A DNA stretch of 64,000 nucleotides from Sutcliffiella cohnii (GTDB lineage Bacteria > Bacillota > Bacilli > Bacillales > Bacillaceae_I), in NCBI RefSeq assembly GCF_002250055.1, contig NZ_CP018866.1, positions 3,588,501 to 3,652,500 of the forward strand. Reading direction: 5' to 3'. Made by a program: the position numbers and the translations under genes. This document shows positions 29,824 through 37,885 of the stretch, in pieces. The notes under the pieces are model-generated. The model made no database searches, was not told the origin of the DNA, and worked only from the letters and a program-made list of their open reading frames with translations. Numbering within the stretch: position 1 is the stretch's first letter; each line of letters opens with the position of its first letter.

Positions 29824-30141
29824 ATGGAATCATCTAATACAAATGGAGTTGAAGAAAAGTTTTTTGAAAAAATTAAACAAGATCCTAACCTTCAAGATTT
29901 ATTTAACAACATTGACTTTGATCGTTACAAGCATCATCCAGAAACATTTTACTCGCATGCCTTTGAGGAAGGTACATATTCAGAAGAAGATATCGCAAAT
30001 GCTCATCTACACCTCTCGTTAGAAGGAAAACATTTTGATTCTATGATTGACCACTTCATTTCTTCGCTCGATTCCAATAGTGATACTTATGAAAAAGCAA
30101 AACAAGCTCTAGAACGATATAGAAATATTGTTATTAAATAA
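29824..30141 (+). CDS. Truncated-hemoglobin-like protein
   Basis: The product, 105 residues from ATG 29824 (AAAGGAG upstream), aligns with group I truncated globins. FFEKIKQDPNLQDLF gives helices B/C with DFDRYKHHPETFYSHAF, and EDIANAHLHLSLEGKHFDSM supplies the F helix with the proximal His in AHLHL. IDHFISSLDSN continues to helices G/H. The usual N-terminal A helix and B-helix Tyr region is short. Truncated globins bind O2 and NO. In a nitrate reductase operon, NO removal is the natural guess. A terminator follows. Confidence 0.75.
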   Translation: MESSNTNGVEEKFFEKIKQDPNLQDLFNNIDFDRYKHHPETFYSHAFEEGTYSEEDIANAHLHLSLEGKHFDSMIDHFISSLDSNSDTYEKAKQALERYRNIVIK

Positions 30142-30188
30142 ACTCGCAAATCGCAAGTCCTTGTGACAAAGCGATTAGCGAGTTTTTC
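30142..30188 (+). terminator. Terminator of the nitrate reductase-like operon
   Basis: ACTCGC and AATCGC pair with GCGATT and GCGAGT, followed by five T residues. It closes the six-gene operon and overlaps no other gene. Confidence 0.8.
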
Positions 30189-30238
30189 TACGAATTAAAC
30201 AAGTAAACCATTAGAAATAGTTATGTCCGAGTCTCTTT

Positions 30239-30976
30239 TTAAGCTATTGAGGAATCTAGCCTGTCAGCTAGTTCCATATATTTATCATGCAGCAAATTTC
30301 CTTTTTTATAAATGGAAGGTTCAAAATCCTTCTCATTAGGAGCAATAATTGGTAGCCTCGCAATAAGCTCTGTCCCTAGTTTAGACGCTAATTGCTCTGA
30401 ACCACCTTTTCCAAAAATATAGTATTTTTGATTATGGTCGGGTGGTTGGAAGTAGGACATATTCTCTACGATTCCAACAAATTTATGGTTATTATTATGT
30501 GCCATCTTTCCTGCTCTCTCAGCTACATGAGAGGATGTTGGGTGTGGAGTTGTTACTAAAATTTGTTGTGAATTTGGTATTAAGCGATTTACATCCATCG
30601 CGACATCCCCTGTACCAGGTGGCATATCAATAATGACGTAATCTAAGTCTCCCCAAATGACATCATTTATAAATTGATTAATAACTTTACCAAGCATAGG
30701 TCCTCTCCAAACAACAGGGTCGTTATTTTTCACAATAAATCCCATCGACATCACTTTTACACCATGCGATTCGACGGGAATTATTCTATTGTTCATTGAT
30801 TTCGGTCCGTGACTAATATTCATCATACTGGGAATACTGCTTCCATAAATATCAAAATCTATAAGAGCTACTTCTTTCCCCATTTTGCTTAAGGAAACAG
30901 CAAGATTAGCAGAAACAGTTGATTTACCCACACCGCCTTTTCCTGAGATAACAGAAATAACATTACCAGACAACAA
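30239..30976 (-). CDS. Mrp/ApbC-type P-loop ATPase lacking the CxxC pair
   Basis: The 245-residue protein has a deviant Walker A ISGKGGVGKSTVSANLA, Walker B YVIIDMPPGTGD and the Mrp signature VENMSYF. In usual Mrp/NBP35 Fe-S carriers that signature is followed by CPxC. Here the next residues are QPPDHNQKYYIFGKGG, with no Cys, and the N-terminal DUF59 domain is also absent. The start is TTG with AGGAGG upstream. Next to a molybdo/Fe-S enzyme operon it may act in cofactor or complex assembly, but not as a normal Fe-S carrier. It is followed on the same strand by no other gene; a 120-residue unknown lies upstream. Confidence 0.85.
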   Translation of the reverse strand: MLSGNVISVISGKGGVGKSTVSANLAVSLSKMGKEVALIDFDIYGSSIPSMMNISHGPKSMNNRIIPVESHGVKVMSMGFIVKNNDPVVWRGPMLGKVINQFINDVIWGDLDYVIIDMPPGTGDVAMDVNRLIPNSQQILVTTPHPTSSHVAERAGKMAHNNNHKFVGIVENMSYFQPPDHNQKYYIFGKGGSEQLASKLGTELIARLPIIAPNEKDFEPSIYKKGNLLHDKYMELADRLDSSIA

Positions 30977-30991
30977 CTTTTAACTCCTCCT

Positions 30992-31354
30992 TTATTGACA
31001 ATTTTTCATGGATTCATGAACATATCCAATCCATTTACTCCAATTCCGAATAATATAAGCTCGTTCACCTAACTCTGTATATCCTAAAAAACTATTGGAA
31101 TCATCAATCGTTCCTTTTACGTCTAATTGGATAGATTTTATTACTTCATGTAATAAAATGTATTCCTTTAGTTCAAGATCCTCCAAAAAGGAAATTTCAA
31201 TCAAATTATCGTTAACTTTTACATCCGCTATCTGTTTATCCAGTTTTTCCGGGAAAACTTTATAATAGTTATGTTCATATTTTTTTATGTATGGGGATGA
31301 AAAATCTGTAAAAGTATTATTTACAGAAGAGTATGTAATTTTTGTCACTAACAT
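30992..31354 (-). CDS. Unknown 120-residue protein upstream of the Mrp-type ATPase
   Basis: The protein (MLVTKITYSSVNNTFTDFSS...) is mixed alpha/beta, with VKVNDNLIEISFLEDLELKE and a basic, Trp-rich C-terminal part (YIIRNWSKWIGYVHESM). It has no signal or membrane segment. Sixteen bases separate it from the ATPase gene, so the two probably form an operon. The family is not recognised. Confidence 0.6.
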   Translation of the reverse strand: MLVTKITYSSVNNTFTDFSSPYIKKYEHNYYKVFPEKLDKQIADVKVNDNLIEISFLEDLELKEYILLHEVIKSIQLDVKGTIDDSNSFLGYTELGERAYIIRNWSKWIGYVHESMKNCQ

Positions 31355-31476
31355 TAAGTTGTCAACCTCCTATTAATTAGTATGGACAAAACATTAGTAA
31401 CATCATACTCCATTATTTTTCCCCATAAAAGAGAGTTTGCCAATATAATTAGCAAACTCAAAAGTTAAATTCTTTT

Positions 31477-32304
31477 TCATTTAAATAAGACTTCGTTTAA
31501 TGCCTGTTGTAATGTCCCTTTAAAATCTGCATGGTGATTGAAATTAATACCTGTTAATACAACACCTCTTACAATTTCGGGGCGTAAACCAGTTAAAATA
31601 GTTCTACAACCCATCATCGATGCTCCTTCTATTATTTTCATGAAGTCATTTGTGATTTCTTCATCGATGTGAGCTATACCTGATAGATCTATTATTAACG
31701 TTTGAATATGCTTTTCCTTAATTTCAAATAAAACTTTTTCTTGGATAGTCATACTTCTTTGGCTATTTATTGTTCCAATTAGAGGGAGAACGCATATTTC
31801 TTTATTAATTGGTATAATAGGTACAGATAAGTTTTCCACTAATTTTCGATGATCTTCAAGTAATTCATCTTTATACTTCGAATAATTAATAAAAAAGTTA
31901 GAAAAAAATTGATCAATATATTCATTGTAGTTTTTTTCTTTTTCATAGAACGCTTCAAGACTTAAGGTTTCCCCTCTTAACTTGTCGTAATGGTAAAGAA
32001 AATTCCAAAGTGTCCTTCTTAATGCTTGAATCCATTCTAATTTAAAAGCTAACGTTAATTGATATTTAGCCCAAACAATCCCTTCTGCTTTAGCAAAAGC
32101 AATTAATTCTTCTTTTCTTTCTTCAATTACAAAAAGTACGATATTATTAGCATTTTTTAATAGATTAATATTACCAATTGCACGGATTTCCTCAATTTTA
32201 TCTTTTACATTTATTGCTTCATTTAATAATTTCCCCTCGAAATATTGCTGATTTTCTAATATAAATTCTTTCAATGAAAAGTTGTTTTTAAAAGAAAGTT
32301 CCAT
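31477..32304 (-). CDS. RsbR-like STAS-domain stress regulator
   Basis: The protein is 275 residues from ATG 32304, which has GGAGG five bases upstream; an earlier ATG at 32316 has no such site. It has an N-terminal helical, non-heme-globin-like region (NVKDKIEEIRAIGNINLLKN, then AYQLTLAFKLEWIQALRRTL-like) and a C-terminal STAS domain (about 155-270). The STAS domain includes LPLIGTINSQRSMTIQEKVL and the phosphorylation-site strand LIIDLSGIAHID, where Ser replaces the Thr of RsbRA. Such paralogues form stressosomes that control SigB. No other stressosome gene is adjacent. Confidence 0.8.
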   Translation of the reverse strand: MELSFKNNFSLKEFILENQQYFEGKLLNEAINVKDKIEEIRAIGNINLLKNANNIVLFVIEERKEELIAFAKAEGIVWAKYQLTLAFKLEWIQALRRTLWNFLYHYDKLRGETLSLEAFYEKEKNYNEYIDQFFSNFFINYSKYKDELLEDHRKLVENLSVPIIPINKEICVLPLIGTINSQRSMTIQEKVLFEIKEKHIQTLIIDLSGIAHIDEEITNDFMKIIEGASMMGCRTILTGLRPEIVRGVVLTGINFNHHADFKGTLQQALNEVLFK

Positions 32305-32316
32305 TTTATCCTCCAT

Positions 32317-32626
32317 TTATTATGATAAGTAAAATTATGTATATAGTCTATTTTACTAAATTAAGAGTGGATTTGAAATATATTCCCTTAATATTATGAA
32401 TAATTATACGAACTTACAACTAATGTATTTAAAATTTATCCCTTGTATTTAGTATAGCTTAGATTCGATTGTTTTTTTTTCATCTAGACGCTTTTTACCT
32501 TAAATTGTTGCTTTTGTACTATATAGTACATGATGGAGTTTTTTCCTTAAAAAATAAAAAGGTATTTTCGCTTACTTTATAGAAGTAGATAACTGGATAA
32601 TCTTTACACCTTAGGAGGTATCGATC
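32317..32626. other. Divergent intergenic region
   Basis: About 310 AT-rich bases separate the RsbR-like gene and the DUF6241-like gene. The only clear structure is a perfect 14-base palindrome GTACTATATAGTAC (32516-32529), about 98 bp upstream of the plus-strand gene. It is a possible operator. No convincing promoter consensus was found. Confidence 0.4.
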
Positions 32627-33142
32627 ATGAAAGGCTATTTAAAATGGCTAGCCGTTATTTCTTTACCTATCATCCTTATCGTAATTTCTTTATTATTTCT
32701 AACTGACATTTTTACTCCAAAATCAGAAGTACAACTTACAGTCGAGGAATCTGAGCAAGGAGCTATTTTTCTTATAGAAGAGGAAAAAGAAGTTGTTGAA
32801 GGGGAATTTACACTAGATATGTCGGAAGCTTCTATACAAAGAGCGATTCATTTAATGTCTCATCAAAAAGTGAAAGCAGATCAAAAATGGGGGGCTATCC
32901 CATTATCACCTGAAAGAGTGGAAAGACTACTCGAAATAGTGCAACTAAATCGAGATGATTACGCACATGCAGATGTATATGAAAGCATATTAATCCGATG
33001 GTCTAAACAAGATTTTTCTAGAGCTGATCATGACCATAACGCAATATGGAAATTACAAAACGGTACGGTAGGTAAGGCAACAGGTTTATTAACAGCAGAA
33101 GAGGAAGAAGCTTTTATTCGAAAGCATTTTAAATCACGTTAA
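32627..33142 (+). CDS. DUF6241-like membrane-anchored protein
   Basis: The 171-residue protein has one N-terminal membrane segment (about 5-28), then an acidic stalk (EESEQGAIFLIEEEKEVVEG). A conserved soluble part follows with SIQRAIHLMSHQKVKADQKW, GAIPLSPERVERLLEIVQLN and RWSKQDFSRADHDHNAIWKL. This is the pattern of a Bacillus family (DUF6241) of unknown function exposed outside the cell. AGGAGG precedes ATG 32627. Confidence 0.65.
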   Translation: MKGYLKWLAVISLPIILIVISLLFLTDIFTPKSEVQLTVEESEQGAIFLIEEEKEVVEGEFTLDMSEASIQRAIHLMSHQKVKADQKWGAIPLSPERVERLLEIVQLNRDDYAHADVYESILIRWSKQDFSRADHDHNAIWKLQNGTVGKATGLLTAEEEEAFIRKHFKSR

Positions 33143-33213
33143 GGTAGTCAGGAATAATTCCTTCCGTTTGTCAAACTATATACAAAAAAGACTACTTAAC
33201 GGAGGGATTAATA

Positions 33214-33468
33214 TTGGATTATCATGAACCGATTCATGAAATTCGTAAAGCAGTGGAAGAAGCTTGGGAGGCTGTCTACCATACGCAAACAAATAACAAT
33301 TCTCGTAATTATCAACAATCGATTCAGTTAATTGCTTACGCAAAAGAGCTTTTACATAGCTTTCACGGTAAAGAGCTTAGCCAAGAGGACGAAACAAATC
33401 TTTTACGAGCAAAAGAATTATTGCGCCAAGTGGAAGAAACACAGGAAGCACTTACTCTCCGGTACTAA
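33214..33468 (+). CDS. Small helical Bacillus protein, unknown function
   Basis: A TTG start at 33214 with GGAGGG upstream gives 84 residues. It is entirely helical with HEIRKAVEEAWEAVYHTQTN and a C-terminal ETNLLRAKELLRQVEETQEA. A terminator follows directly. The family is not recognised. Confidence 0.6.
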   Translation: MDYHEPIHEIRKAVEEAWEAVYHTQTNNNSRNYQQSIQLIAYAKELLHSFHGKELSQEDETNLLRAKELLRQVEETQEALTLRY

Positions 33469-33500
33469 CCTACATTTATTTGATGTAGGTTTTTATTTTT
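33467..33500 (+). terminator. Terminator after the 84-residue gene
   Basis: AACCTACAT and ATGTAGGTT form a nine-base stem followed by TTTATTTTT. Confidence 0.8.
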
Positions 33501-33556
33501 CATGTAAAGCTAGGAGAATTCAAGTACAGAATTTATTCACCAGATTTCCCTCTTTA

Positions 33557-34189
33557 TTAGAAAAAAAGAGCTTTAATTCCTTGAAAACCGAAGTATAGCC
33601 CAAAAGCGATTAATGATAATCCTGAAACAATAGAAATATTAATAAGACTTTTATATGTTAAAAACTTACGAAATCCAGAAGTAAGACCAGCAATAAATAT
33701 GTCCCAAAGTGTAAGTCCAATAAATATCATTGTACTATATACAAGAAGATGTGTTGTTCCGTATGAAGTAGCAGTTTTAGCTAATATGGAGCCATAAATA
33801 CCAAGCCAAAATAAAATAGAAAGCGGACTCGTAATGGACATAATAAACCCTGTTAAAAAGCATTTCCATAATGAATCTTTTTTTCGATTAGCATCAAAGG
33901 AAATGTTACTAGCTTTTAATATCCCTTCCACCCCTGAATATATAAGCACAAAACCTCCGAATAACCATAGGAAGATTTGAACAATCGGAATTTCAATAAA
34001 ATGTACAAGCCCTAAAAAGATTAATATCATGAAAATCGCATCAGCAATCATCGATCCTACACCAACGCTCCACGCATGCCAAAAACCGTTTTTAATCCCT
34101 TTATCTAAACGGGCAGAATTAACTGGCCCGATTGGTGCTGCTAATGTAAGACCTAATAATACGTAACTTAATAACACACTAACGCTCAA
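33557..34189 (-). CDS. LysE-family amino acid exporter
   Basis: The 210-residue protein has six membrane segments and the LysE signature GLTLAAPIGPVNSARLDKGI followed by FWHAWSVGVGSMIADAIFM. A TTG start at 34189 with GGGAG nine bases upstream is preferred; the longer reading would add a soluble 32-residue leader absent from the paralogue at 36784. It is thought to export basic or small amino acids, judged from family. It is paralogous to the plus-strand gene at 36784-37413. Confidence 0.85.
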   Translation of the reverse strand: MSVSVLLSYVLLGLTLAAPIGPVNSARLDKGIKNGFWHAWSVGVGSMIADAIFMILIFLGLVHFIEIPIVQIFLWLFGGFVLIYSGVEGILKASNISFDANRKKDSLWKCFLTGFIMSITSPLSILFWLGIYGSILAKTATSYGTTHLLVYSTMIFIGLTLWDIFIAGLTSGFRKFLTYKSLINISIVSGLSLIAFGLYFGFQGIKALFF

Positions 34190-34360
34190 ACTTTCATCAC
34201 TCCCAAATACAGACTTGTACATTGTATGAGAGAGGTCGTCCAAGTAGGACAACTTTTCAATGATTTTTGGATGGAAATATAACACATATCGTGCAAAGGA
34301 AAGGAAATACTAACTAAAGTAACTATATTAACTACATAAGTACATCATGGAGGATAGATA

Positions 34361-34645
34361 ATGGAAATTTACTTTTCACCTGAATTAAGTAAAGAAGAAG
34401 CTCAAGTATTAAACATAGTAAATCAACAAGATAAAGCGGTAGGATATTTATCGTATATCATGAAAGAAAAGAAAATATATGTATTTGGACATCTTGAAGT
34501 GGAAGGGGTAGAAGAAGATTTTAAAGATTTAGTAAAGCCTTACTTAAAAGGAATCGAAAAATTAACGGAAGAAGCAGAAGTATTTTCACACCTATCAGTA
34601 GGCGGGAAAACATTGAATCTTGATGAAGAGGAAGAAGAAAAGTAA
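34361..34645 (+). CDS. Small acidic protein, unknown function
   Basis: The 94-residue product begins MEIYFSPELSKEEAQVLNIV and shows two strand segments (GYLSYIMKEKKIYVFGHLEV) before an acidic tail (NLDEEEEEK). It has no signal or membrane segment. GGAGG precedes ATG 34361. The family looks Bacillus-specific; no function is recognised. Confidence 0.6.
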   Translation: MEIYFSPELSKEEAQVLNIVNQQDKAVGYLSYIMKEKKIYVFGHLEVEGVEEDFKDLVKPYLKGIEKLTEEAEVFSHLSVGGKTLNLDEEEEEK

Positions 34646-34755
34646 AGTAAATTATCTTCATGTTGTTGGCTTAAGTTTACAGGGGTTTATTGTTGGTGTT
34701 AGTAAAACCTATGGGAGGGGAAACCCACTAAATAAACATATGGAGGTAAACCCTT

Positions 34756-35127
34756 ATGCATACTACACAACATGGTACACAGCAAATAAACCAAACCCGT
34801 CAACTTGCGCAGCAACTTATCAATCAAACACAACAAGGTAGTCAACAATACAGAGCGATGCTACAGCAAGAACAACAAAACATCCAAATGCTCGAACAAA
34901 TACTACAACGAGAAAAACAAGCTGCACAATATATTGAGCAAAGTTTACTCAACCACGAGTTAGCCATTCAACGTTGTCAAGAAATCGTAAACATGTGCAA
35001 TCAAATGCAACATGAGCTAAGTGGAATACATCCTAATCAAGGGTTTACAAGCAATGCACCATATCAAAATCAACATCTTTATCAAAACCAAGCACAATAT
35101 CGCATTCCAGCTTTTACAAATAATTAA
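34756..35127 (+). CDS. Gln-rich helical protein, spore-coat-like
   Basis: The 123-residue protein is very rich in Gln, Asn and His. Residues 1-85 form a helical repeat-like region (QQINQTRQLAQQLINQTQQG, then REKQAAQYIEQSLLNHELAI), and the tail QNQHLYQNQAQYRIPAF is tyrosine-rich. Such compositions occur in Bacillus spore coat proteins, but no specific family is recognised. GGAGG precedes ATG 34756. A terminator lies at 35155. Confidence 0.65.
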   Translation: MHTTQHGTQQINQTRQLAQQLINQTQQGSQQYRAMLQQEQQNIQMLEQILQREKQAAQYIEQSLLNHELAIQRCQEIVNMCNQMQHELSGIHPNQGFTSNAPYQNQHLYQNQAQYRIPAFTNN

Positions 35128-35154
35128 AACTGCCCACGCATAATATCATAAATA

Positions 35155-35186
35155 AAAAGCCAGTATCGCTATAGATACTGGCTTTT
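35155..35186. terminator. Bidirectional terminator between converging genes
   Basis: AAAAGCCAGTATC and GATACTGGCTTTT form a 13-base stem with a six-base loop and T runs on both strands. It serves the Gln-rich protein gene (plus) and the permease gene (minus). Confidence 0.88.
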
Positions 35187-35188
35187 CT

Positions 35189-36580
35189 TTAAGTAGATTG
35201 TTCTTCTTTCTTCCACTTTCTACTCAATATTAATGTGCAAATCCCGATAACCCCCACGAAAGCAAAACTTACATAAAATCCAAAACGGCTAGTTTTTTCT
35301 ACTACTGTACCACTAACTGCTGCAATAATGAAAAGGATACCTAGAAAAGCGAGGATTTTATCCCACATTTTATTATCTAAGTTTTTCAATGCTGATACTA
35401 TAATAAACATCCAATTATATAAGAGTAAGATTCCTGCTGCAGTAGTAATATACTCAAATATTTTTCCCGGTAATAGTAAGGCAGCTATAACAGACGAAAG
35501 GAGGCCAACTACGGCTAATGATAAAGATGCTAATGGTAACTCTCTAAACTTTAATTTCTTTTCAAATAATTTTGGTGCATCTCCACTTTTAGCCATTGTT
35601 ACTAGTAAAGTTGTAACCCCAAACAAAGCAGCTGTCATAGTTGAAAATCCAGCGATAATAATTGCTGCATTGAACACATGCGGAAAAAACGTAAGGTCAT
35701 AATTCGCTAATGCTGTTACGAACGGACTCTCTTTTTCAGTAATTTTCGTGTAAGAGACTAATGTAACAACAAGTGTTAAAGAAATTAAATAAATAATAGC
35801 AAGTAAAGTTAACATTACTTTACCAGCTTTAGGCGCATCTTCCCTATGCTTTAACTCCATCGCCATTAAACCTATTACCTCTACTCCGCCATAAGCATAA
35901 AAAGCAAAAATGAGGGAACCCCAAAATCCTTTCAATCCCTCAGGGAAAAATTCGGTATACGAAGTTGGGACTCCAGGTCTCCCCTCTGCACTTCCGTCGA
36001 TTATCCCTATAAATACTAAAGCACCTATAATAATAAACATAAGAATTGCGGACGTTTTAATTATCGCTAGTACATCTTCTACTTTTCCAAAACCTTTCGC
36101 TCCCAATAACACAACAAGAATGGACAGTGCTGCATATATCGCAGCAAAAATCCAGAGCGGAACATGAGGGAACCAAAATTTTGAAAGCAAGCCTAATGCC
36201 GTTAACTGACTTCCTATAATTAAAATATTTGCGCTCCAAAAATTCCATCCACAACTAAAACCTGCCCATCTACCATACGCTTTATTTGCGTAATAACAGA
36301 AGGAGCCATCTTGCGGATCCTCTGCAGTCATTTTCGCTAACAAATTGTATACAATATACGTTCCGAGAGCGGCAATAAGGAATGATATCACGATTGAAGG
36401 ACCAGTTGACTTAATGCCTAATCCTGACCCTAAAAAGTATCCAATTCCGATTGTACAACCTACTCCAATAAGAGATAGGTGCCACCAAGAAATACCTTCC
36501 TTATTTTCTCCCCCTCCACTTCCTCCACTTTGGCTAGAATATTTTTGAAACACACTACTCATATTTTGTTTATCAACCAT
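35189..36580 (-). CDS. Amino acid permease (APC family)
   Basis: The protein, 463 residues from ATG 36580 (AAAGGAG upstream), starts with a Gly/Ser-rich cytoplasmic tail (SSQSGGSGGGENKEG). About 12 membrane segments follow, with the APC sequences LSLIGVGCTIGIGYFLGSGL and GSLIFAFYAYGGVEVIGLMA. It is a proton- or sodium-coupled amino acid importer; the substrate is not shown by sequence. It lies between the two LysE-family exporters. Confidence 0.9.
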   Translation of the reverse strand: MVDKQNMSSVFQKYSSQSGGSGGGENKEGISWWHLSLIGVGCTIGIGYFLGSGLGIKSTGPSIVISFLIAALGTYIVYNLLAKMTAEDPQDGSFCYYANKAYGRWAGFSCGWNFWSANILIIGSQLTALGLLSKFWFPHVPLWIFAAIYAALSILVVLLGAKGFGKVEDVLAIIKTSAILMFIIIGALVFIGIIDGSAEGRPGVPTSYTEFFPEGLKGFWGSLIFAFYAYGGVEVIGLMAMELKHREDAPKAGKVMLTLLAIIYLISLTLVVTLVSYTKITEKESPFVTALANYDLTFFPHVFNAAIIIAGFSTMTAALFGVTTLLVTMAKSGDAPKLFEKKLKFRELPLASLSLAVVGLLSSVIAALLLPGKIFEYITTAAGILLLYNWMFIIVSALKNLDNKMWDKILAFLGILFIIAAVSGTVVEKTSRFGFYVSFAFVGVIGICTLILSRKWKKEEQST

Positions 36581-36783
36581 AGTTTTCTCCTTTATTAGCA
36601 TATAGAAAAAGATTAATACTTGTATGTAACTAACTACATAAGAACGGTATGTCTTTTATATATTTTGTTATAGTATTTGAAAATTGTACGTTATTATTTG
36701 TCCAAAAATTTATTTCTTTTTTAGTCGTACAAGCATCCTTCTCTGAATAAGTATGGAAAAGATACTTTATTGGAGGTTTTTTG

Positions 36784-37413
36784 ATGAACTCAATTTTCAC
36801 ATATGTTTTACTTGGGGTTTCATTAGCAGCACCTGTCGGGCCAGTTAATGCTGCTCAATTAGATAAAGGAATTAAATTTGGTTTTTTTCATGCGTGGGTA
36901 TTTGGAGTTGGCGCATTAATTGCAGATGTCATATACATGCTATTAGTTTATTTAGGAGTAATACATTTTATTGAAACACCTTTTATGCAAACATTCCTAT
37001 GGTTATTTGGTTTTTTCGTTCTTACGTACACAGGGATTGAAAGCTTGTTAGCCTCTGTAAAAATAAATAGGAGCGCAAAAGAAGAAGGAAAGGAAAGATT
37101 AAGAAGCTCCTTTTCTACTGGTTTTATTATGTCTATTTCAAACCCACTAACGATACTTTTTTGGCTTGGCATATATGGGTCTGTTTTAGCTAAAAATGCA
37201 ACAACCCTTTCAAGTAACCTTTTAATCGTTTACAGTTTAGCGATAATAGCCGGTATATTACTTTGGGATTTTACGATGGCAACAGTATCTAGCGTTGCAA
37301 GAAGGTTACTTCATTCCAACTTACTTAGATTTATTTCCATTGCTTCTTCATTATCAATGATCGGCTTTGGCTTATATTTTGGATATGAAGCAGTGAAAAT
37401 TTTATTTTTATAA
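36784..37413 (+). CDS. LysE-family amino acid exporter, second copy
   Basis: The 209-residue protein aligns over its whole length with the product at 33557-34189 (VSLAAPVGPVNAAQLDKGIK, FFHAWVFGVGALIADVIYML, GFIMSISNPLTILFWLGIYG). GGAGG precedes ATG 36784. Six membrane segments are predicted. The two copies face opposite ways around an APC importer. A bidirectional terminator follows. Confidence 0.88.
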   Translation: MNSIFTYVLLGVSLAAPVGPVNAAQLDKGIKFGFFHAWVFGVGALIADVIYMLLVYLGVIHFIETPFMQTFLWLFGFFVLTYTGIESLLASVKINRSAKEEGKERLRSSFSTGFIMSISNPLTILFWLGIYGSVLAKNATTLSSNLLIVYSLAIIAGILLWDFTMATVSSVARRLLHSNLLRFISIASSLSMIGFGLYFGYEAVKILFL

Positions 37414-37451
37414 CAAAAATAGGCCTGGTCCTTCCTTGCAGGCCTATTTTT
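37414..37451. terminator. Bidirectional terminator
   Basis: AAAAATAGGCCTG and CAGGCCTATTTTT form a long stem with T runs on both strands, between the LysE-family gene and the converging DUF1292 gene. Confidence 0.88.
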
Positions 37452-37721
37452 CTAAAAAATTTCTTGATTATCTAACATGGCTGCTTCCATCGCTATTTCA
37501 TACGCATCTAGTATTGCCTCTTTTTCTTCTGTACTATATATTCCTACTAAATATTGTTCTCCTCTATCTTCTTCAACCTGCATGACAACAGTGGCCTTTC
37601 CATCAGATAAAAGGGCATATGATTTTCCTTCCATCTCAAACAAAGCTTCTACCGTACATTCCATTTCTTCTCCGTCTATATTTTTTATTACAATTGTATC
37701 TCTAAAGTCATCTAATTCCAT
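37452..37721 (-). CDS. DUF1292 family protein
   Basis: The 89-residue protein (from ATG 37721, after AAAAGGAGGTG) follows the DUF1292 pattern: IVIKNIDGEEMECTVEALFE, then YALLSDGKATVVMQVEED, and an acidic C-terminal helix. DUF1292 proteins are small, conserved, acidic and widespread in Firmicutes. Their function is unknown. Confidence 0.85.
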   Translation of the reverse strand: MELDDFRDTIVIKNIDGEEMECTVEALFEMEGKSYALLSDGKATVVMQVEEDRGEQYLVGIYSTEEKEAILDAYEIAMEAAMLDNQEIF

Positions 37722-37885
37722 CGGTATCACCTCCTTTTACATATCTTGGTATAGTTTGTCCTTTAAATAGATTTATATGTCCGTTTGTTTATTATTTCCT
37801 TCAAAAAAGGGTTGTATTTTTATGCACATTCGTGTATTTTATAAATATTCATTAAAAGTTATATTTATAAAAAGGGGATACCACT

